This document shows, piece by piece, positions 1 through 5,100 of a stretch of DNA of 15,193 bases; position 1 is the first letter of the stretch; each line of letters starts with the position of its first letter. The notes under the pieces are model-generated. The model saw nothing but the letters and a program-made list of their open reading frames with translations, made no database searches and was not told where the DNA came from. Source of the DNA: Baffinella frigidus (taxonomy: Eukaryota > Cryptophyceae > Cryptomonadales > Baffinellaceae). The position numbers were made by a program, and so were the translations under genes. Where the stretch lies: positions 192,002-207,194 of the forward strand of contig MU647021.1 in NCBI GenBank assembly GCA_026770585.1, given 5' to 3'.

Positions 1-23
1 GGGGGGGGGGGGGGGGGGGGGGG
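1..23. repeat. Poly-G run at window start
   Basis: Twenty-three consecutive G open the window, followed by further G-rich sequence. This may be a genuine homopolymer, or it may be a contig-edge or sequencing artefact; the sequence alone cannot decide. Confidence 0.6.
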
Positions 24-111
24 TGTACAGCACAGGGGGGTAGGTGAAGTAGGCGGGTTGTTATTAGTGTAATGGGAGGCAGGACTCCCGAGGCGGGCCC
101 GTGCTCCACCT

Positions 112-200
112 GATCCGAAAGGAAGCATGGCTTTTCTGCAGAACAAGTCCCAGTGTCCGCCTATGTTGGGAGCTCGAAGAACCTAAAAGACCTAAAGGAC
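112..200. repeat. Dispersed repeat, copy 1 (partner at 11087-11190)
   Basis: This stretch resembles 11087-11190 in the same orientation. Both start with GATCCGAAAG, continue through a CTGCAG site and ATGTTGGGAG, and end with tandem CCTAAAGGAC-like words. It has no long coding frame of its own. The family is not recognised; it is probably an old mobile-element fragment. Confidence 0.5.
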
Positions 201-240
201 CAGCCACACACCGGTTACTCGTGTGGCGCTGGTTTACCGA

Positions 241-285
241 TCCTTTTTTTTAGGGGGTTTAGGGTTTTGGGTTTAGGGTTTGGGA
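241..285 (-). repeat. Short telomere-like tract, G-rich on plus strand
   Basis: Several TTTAGGG/GGTTTAGGG-like words occur in a row. The minus strand reads CCCTAAA, the same orientation as in the HINT introns. It lies about 1.8 kb beyond the HINT stop codon and has no visible function. Confidence 0.55.
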
Positions 286-381
286 CTGACCGCCGTCGTG
301 GTGTGCTCTTCAGTAAACACTATTTCCGGGTTATGCTCAGGTGGCCTCGGGGTGCAGAAATGGCGGTCCGTGTCGGCATTA

Positions 382-497
382 CAGGGTACCTCGCTCATAA
401 GAAAACGCCCACCCCCTAGGACCACCATAGGGCCCTAGGCATAGGGCTACTGTAGGGTCCTAGGGGGGGGCGTTTTCTTATGAGCGAGGTTCCCCTG
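382..497. mobile_element. MITE family A, copy 1
   Basis: This is a short element with inverted ends. The left arm CAGGG(G)TACCTCGCTCATAA is mirrored by TTATGAGCGAGGTTCCCCTG on the right. TA flanks both sides (380-381, 498-499), which fits a TA target duplication. The centre is rich in GGGCCC, CCTAGG and GTAGGG words with a G run next to the right arm. No transposase is encoded, so it is non-autonomous. Family copies lie at 1188-1306, 1980-2097 and 2737-2855. Confidence 0.8.
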
Positions 498-610
498 TAA
501 CGAAGGCGTGTGTCGCTGTGACGAATCCATCTCTTTCTCAAGACGGCATGTTCACCCAATACATCCCTCAATCTCTCAATCTCTCCGTCCACCAACGATT
601 GATCTGCTCG

Positions 611-873
611 TGTGCTGCCCTACCTGGACAGCTCCTTCCCCCACTTGCTCCTCCCCTCCCGCACCTCTTGTGGGTAGTGAGGGTAGGTGGAGATGATGGG
701 GAACTCCGACCATGGCACTACATATACGTATGACTGTCGCGCCATGGTCGGAGTTCGTATATGTAGTGCCATGGTCGGAGTTCCCCATCATCTCCACCTA
801 CCCTCACTACCCACAAGAGGTGCGGAAGGGGAGGAGCAAGTGGGGGAAGGAGCTGTCCAGGTAGGGCAGCACA
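611..873. repeat. Long foldback repeat (arms about 120 bp)
   Basis: The left arm from TGTGCTGCCCTACCTGGACA is mirrored almost base for base by an arm ending TCCAGGTAGGGCAGCACA at 873. The arms meet near 742, where GCACTACATATACG and CGTATATGTAGTGC face each other around a short loop. The RNA or single strand would form a hairpin of about 260 nt. The ORFs on either strand are mirror images of the same arms and are not considered genes. Confidence 0.85.
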
Positions 874-936
874 CTATGACTGTCGCGCCATGGTCGGAGT
901 TCCCCATCATCCCCTCCTACCCTCACTACCCACACA
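874..936. repeat. Third, partial copy of the foldback arm
   Basis: After the foldback closes, ATGACTGTCGCGCCATGGTC and GGAGTTCCCCATCATC recur, followed by CTACCCTCACTACCCAC, so part of the right arm is duplicated in tandem. The copy is slightly diverged (CCCCTCC in place of TCCACC). Confidence 0.7.
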
Positions 937-972
937 CACCCGCGACCGCGCCAGCTCCCCCCACAGCAGCGC

Positions 973-1105
973 TCCACGCCAGGTCATTATTGGGAATTTC
1001 AGAACGCAACGTTTCATGTTCGTGGTACAAATGAGTGTGCCCTGAACTTGGAACAAGCAACTCCTCGTCCAAGCTTCAAGGTTTCCACGTCCGCCCCCTG
1101 CCTCC
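973..1105. repeat. Dispersed repeat, copy 1 (partner at 3085-3195)
   Basis: Both copies begin CCACGCCAGGTCAT, continue GGGAATTTCAGAACGCAA, pass a CGTGGTAC word and end near CTCCTCGTCC and TTTCCACGTCCG. The copies have diverged by point changes and small indels. No coding sense is recognised. Confidence 0.6.
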
Positions 1106-1187
1106 CCTGCCCCCCTTCTGTGCCAGATGCACCACCGTTTCTGAAGGGGGCAGCACCGGTTACATTTGCGTCGGAGGATGGCAGATA

Positions 1188-1306
1188 CAGGTGTACCTCG
1201 CTCATAACCCCCCCCCCCCCCCCCCTAGGACCACCATAGGGCCCTAGGCATAGGCCTACAGTAGGGTCATACGGGGAGTCTCTTTCTTATGAGCGAGGTA
1301 CCCCTG
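1188..1306. mobile_element. MITE family A, copy 2
   Basis: The inverted ends are CAGGTGTACCTCGCTCATAA and TTATGAGCGAGGTACCCCTG, flanked by TA at 1186-1187 and 1307-1308. The left arm is followed by a C run. The centre shares the CTAGGACCACCATAGGGCCC block with copy 1 almost exactly. Confidence 0.8.
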
Positions 1307-1502
1307 TAGCCGTTATGGAGCGGGGGCACGGCCACCATGCATGCACCCCCACCGAGGCTGTGTCTGAGTGGGACCTAGAGTCTACCCCTGACCCGAGTGG
1401 AGGCAAGTTCACCAAGTCTTTTGGGCGATTTGCAATGACTGTGAATTGGCCACTTTGGGAAAAACTAGGCACTGAAGTTGAGTCCACACTTTCGCAGATC
1501 AG

Positions 1503-1547
1503 AGACAGAGAAAGAGAAAGAGAGTGCAAGAGAGGGCGAAAGAGAGA
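1503..1547. repeat. GA-rich simple sequence
   Basis: This is a short purine tract built of AGAGA and GAAAGA words. The surrounding 1309-1600 shows no other feature I can support; both strands have short open frames, but none has recognisable content. Confidence 0.5.
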
Positions 1548-1627
1548 CCTTTATTACTACCAACACGGCCGCCATGTATGAGATTTCTGCAATTTCCCCC
1601 ACGGGACCGCACAGAGCCTAGCTCTGC

Positions 1628-1712
1628 TTCAGTCGGGTTGGCGGACACATCTTAAGTTGACATTCTGGTTGTGTGGTACAAATCCGTCAACTTTGGAGCA
1701 GAAAAGAGACTG
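1628..1712 (-). repeat. TTGAC/GTACC dispersed repeat (family I), reverse copy
   Basis: On the minus strand this reads CAAAGTTGACGGATTTGTAC, then CACA, then AATGTCAACTTAAG. Related copies on the plus strand lie at about 10103-10165, 10938-11000 and 12124-12190, with another reverse copy at 12727-12852. Each has GTTGAC and GTCAAC words facing one another about 25-30 bp apart, a small terminal-repeat element. Confidence 0.65.
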
Positions 1713-1734
1713 ATGCCACGAATGCCTCTTCTAG

Positions 1735-1811
1735 AGGATTTGTATGGGCATTGGTCACGTGGCGTACGGAATTCCGCACGCAACGTGACCGATTCCCACA
1801 AAAATCCTCGA
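1735..1811. repeat. Imperfect palindrome centred on GGAATTCC
   Basis: AGGATTTGTATGGGCATTGG on the left faces a CCGATTCCCACAAAAATCCT arm on the right. The inner part GTCACGT(G)GCGTACGG is mirrored by CCGCACGCAACGTGAC around the GGAATTCC centre. It is probably another foldback element. The following 1812-1977 contains C runs but nothing else I can identify. Confidence 0.65.
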
Positions 1812-1979
1812 CGCGAGCGTAAAACCAACATTCAAGAAAAGGTCACGGCCAGCTTCGAGTGGTAGCACGACCGCGGAAAGCGCAAGGATGCTAGGTGCCC
1901 CCCCCCCACCGGAATACGCGCCCCACCCCCCCATCGGAGCAACTCTCTCGAGTACATGTGTGGACACACACCGCCCCTA

Positions 1980-2097
1980 CAGGGGTACATCGCGCATAAG
2001 AAACTGCCCCCCCCTAAGACCCTACGGTAGGACCATGCCTAGAGCCCTATGGCAGTCCTAGGGGGGGGGGGCGTTTCTTATGAGCGAGGTGCCCCTG
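1980..2097. mobile_element. MITE family A, copy 3
   Basis: The ends CAGGGGTACATCGCGCATAA and TTATGAGCGAGGTGCCCCTG are inverted and TA-flanked (1978-1979, 2098-2099). The element lies only about 20 bp beyond the HINT stop codon, so it probably sits in the 3' untranslated region of that gene. The centre carries the family's CCTA/TAGG words in an altered order. Confidence 0.8.
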
Positions 2098-2116
2098 TAG
2101 GGGGGTCCTGAGCCTC

Positions 2117-2188
2117 CTAGGCCGGCGTCCACCCCAGCTGCTTCCCGCCTAGGACGTGCACGTGGAGGTGATAAACGCTCTGGCACCC
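2117..2188 (-). CDS. HINT exon 5 (HIT motif and stop)
   Basis: The acceptor AAACACAG is followed in phase 0 by GGG TGC CAG AGC, giving GCQSVYHLHVHV and then LGGKQLGWTPA and a TAG stop at 2119-2117. HINT proteins typically end in a Gly-Gly-Arg-Gln...Trp-Pro-Pro-Gly tail, so this terminal exon is essentially canonical. The preceding intron ends in telomere-like CCACACCCTAAACACAG on the sense strand. Confidence 0.92.
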   Translation of the reverse strand, partial: GCQSVYHLHVHVLGGKQLGWTPA

Positions 2189-5100
2189 CTGTGTTTAGGG
2201 TGTGGGGTTCAGGGTTCAGGGTTCAGGGTTCAGGGGTGGCCTTGCCTGCAGGTGGGTCGAGGTTTGGGTGGCAGCGTCTGGTGCAAATTTGGTCACGTTA
2301 CCCCCCAGAATCTGGGGTCAACGAAACCGGGGTTCAGGTCAGGGCCCCTGGCATGCAGAAAGCCAACGTTATTCAGAGGAGGACTTATCCCCGAAGTGGC
2401 GGACGGGAGAATATTCGCCCTAACTCGCCCTAGGCAGGTCCTAGGGCCCTACCGTAGGGCGTATGAGCCTACTCGCCACTTAAGAGATCTGGGTTGTAAC
2501 GCCCTCTATTGTAAGTTATGAACCAAGTCGCGTCCACGGTCTGGCAGCCCTCTCATGCAGAACGCCACCGTTACAGGGATACTGGATGTGAGGACCTAGT
2601 CCAGGACGAGCCCGCCTCGGAATCGATCCAGGACGAGCCCGCCTCGGAATCGATCCAGGACGAGCCCGCCTCGGAATCGATCCAGGACGAGCCCGCCTCG
2701 GAATCGATCCAGGACGAGCCCGCCTCGGAATCGATACAGGGGTACCTCGGTCATAAGAAACTGCCCCCCTCATAGGACCCCCATAGGGCCCCAGGCATCG
2801 CCCCACTGTAGGGCCCTAGGGGGGGGGGGGGGTTCTTATAAGCGAGGTACTCCTGTAGAGGAGGACTTATTCGGACCCGACTCAATACAAAAGTTACTAT
2901 AGAGGGCTTTACAACCCTTCAAAAACACCGATTGTCAACTTTCACCGATTGTCAACTTTTGTAACGTGCACGTGCAGGTGGTGGACGCTCTGGCAGCCCT
3001 GTGCTTCGGGTTTGGAGTTCTGGGTGTGGAGTTTAGGGTTCAGGGTTGAGAAGTGGCCATGCCTAAAGGCGACTTCGTGTTTTGCCACGCCAGGTCATAA
3101 GTGGGAATTTCAGAACGCAAACTCTCGTTTCGTGGTACTAAATGGTACGTAGCCACCTGGGGAGACGCAGCTCCTCGTCCTTTCCACGTCCGGTCCGAAC
3201 ACAAAATTTCGGATAAAGGTGCAAACTTTAAAACAAGATTTCTAACTGAAATTCCGATATATGACCTGGCGTGGGGGTGGCAGCGTGCGCGGGGTTCCGT
3301 TGTTCTCTGAGAGAATCAATTAATTAATGCCTTTCCTGCCAGCGAAACTTACTACACACATGCTTTACTACTACTGGTATGATCCGATTGTGTAGTAATT
3401 TTCGTTGCCAGCAAGGCATCAACTAATACACTCTCTCAGATAAGTTCAGGGCCTGAACGCCGCAGGGCACCACGTGTGGCTCCAAGAGGGAGCATTTCTT
3501 AGATGATTTCTTAGATGATTTCAAAACCGGGGTTCCTTTACAAGTGAGGCGGTGTGTAGTAATTTTCACATAAATAGGCGCGTTTGGTCACGTAACCCGC
3601 GGATATCCGAGTGTTACGTGACCAAACGCGCCCGTGACTGGTACAAATTCCAACAGCAGAACGACGCAGGGCACCACGTGTGGCTCAAAGAGGGAGTATT
3701 TCTTGAATGTGGCTGTTGGAATTTGTACCAGTCACGGGCGCGTTTGGTCACGCAACCCTCGGACATCCGCGGGTTACGTGACCAAACGCGCCTATTTGTG
3801 TGAAAATTACTACACACCGCCTCACTTGTAAAGGAACCCCGGTTTTAAAATGCGTCCCTTTTCTGGCCTCGAGTAGTACCACGCGAGAATGCTGGAGCAC
3901 CCTATTTACATGGGGGTTGTAAAACATCTTAATCTTCTTAAGTATGTATAGTAACTCTCTTAATCTTCCGAAGTGATTATAGTTGAGGGTTCCTCTTAAT
4001 CCCCTTAATATATTCTTTTCTGAGATGTGGCATGCCTGCTTGCCGTCGTTCATGGCGTACCTGCCGCCTTCCGGGCAGTGCTCATGCCTCCACACCGCCT
4101 CACTTGTAAAGGACCCCCGGTTTTAAAATAGTGCCTTTTCTAGCCTCGAGGGGCCTCGAGGGGCATTCCTGCTAGCCGTCGTTGATGACATGACTGCAGC
4201 CGCCCAGGCAGTGTTCGCACCCTCAACCATGAACCATCCGCTAGCAGCGCGGCCTCGATGGCTCTGACATAGCCCCTTTTCTGGCCGCGAGGGGCGTGCC
4301 TGCTTGCCGTCGTTGATCACGTATCTGCAGCCGTCCGGGCAGTGCTCACGCCCAATGTCCCCAGCCACCAGCATCAAGTGTCCGAGCAGCTCCTGCGTTT
4401 GGGGTTAGCGTTTATGCGAGCACCACGCTGGAGGGCTCGAGGGAAACGACGGTCTCATCTTAGCCAGATCTGGCTGAAGTGACTTTAGAATCCTCCGGGT
4501 TTCCGCTGAAAGGTGTCAAAAGTGGATGTTTCGAGCCCTCTGGCGTGTAGGGCTAGAGGTTAGAGGTTAGAGGTAAGAGGTTGGCGGTCAGACGTGCAAG
4601 CAGCGCCCCCGTCCAATGTCCGCCGCAACTAGCATCAAATGTCCGAGCACCTCCTGCGTTTGGGGTTAGCGTTTATGCGAACACCACGCTGGAGGGCTCG
4701 AGGGAAATGACTGTCTCATCTTAGCCAGATCTGGCTAACCCTTAGAGGTGAGAGGTTGGCGGTCAGACGTTCGGGCAGTGTCCCCGCCCGATGTCCGCCG
4801 CGACTAGCATCAAATGTCCGAGCACCTCCTGCGGTGGGTGTTGGCGTTTAGCGTTGAGGGGCTGGAGTTTAGAGTTTAGAGTTTGGGGTTTCCGCCGCGA
4901 CTAGCAGCAAGTGCCCGAACAGCTTCTGGGTTATGGGTTATGGGTTAGGGGTTAGGGGTCAGGGGTTAGAGTTTATGAGAGTAGGGTTGGAGGTTAGAGC
5001 TCAGAGTTTAGCCGTCCGGGCAGTGCCCCCGCCCGTCTGAGAAAAGAATTATGTAACGGGATTAAGAGGAAGTGGCGTTGATTTCCGCCGCGACTACCAA

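Larger units (their letters stand above)
2491..2918. repeat. Spaced inverted repeat enclosing the exon-5 relic and minisatellite
   Basis: GGGTTGTAACGCCCTCTATT at 2491 onwards is mirrored by AGTTACTATAGAGGGC and TTTACAACCC near 2890-2918, giving arms of about 30 bp roughly 370 bp apart. The interval holds the decayed exon-5 copy, the 27-bp repeat and MITE A copy 4. A related AGGAGGACTTAT word lies just outside the left arm and just inside the right one, which suggests a composite duplication. Confidence 0.5.

Noticed and set aside
3552-3831. Paired open frames with similar peptides on both strands
   Set aside because: They are mirror images of the foldback arms, not two related genes.
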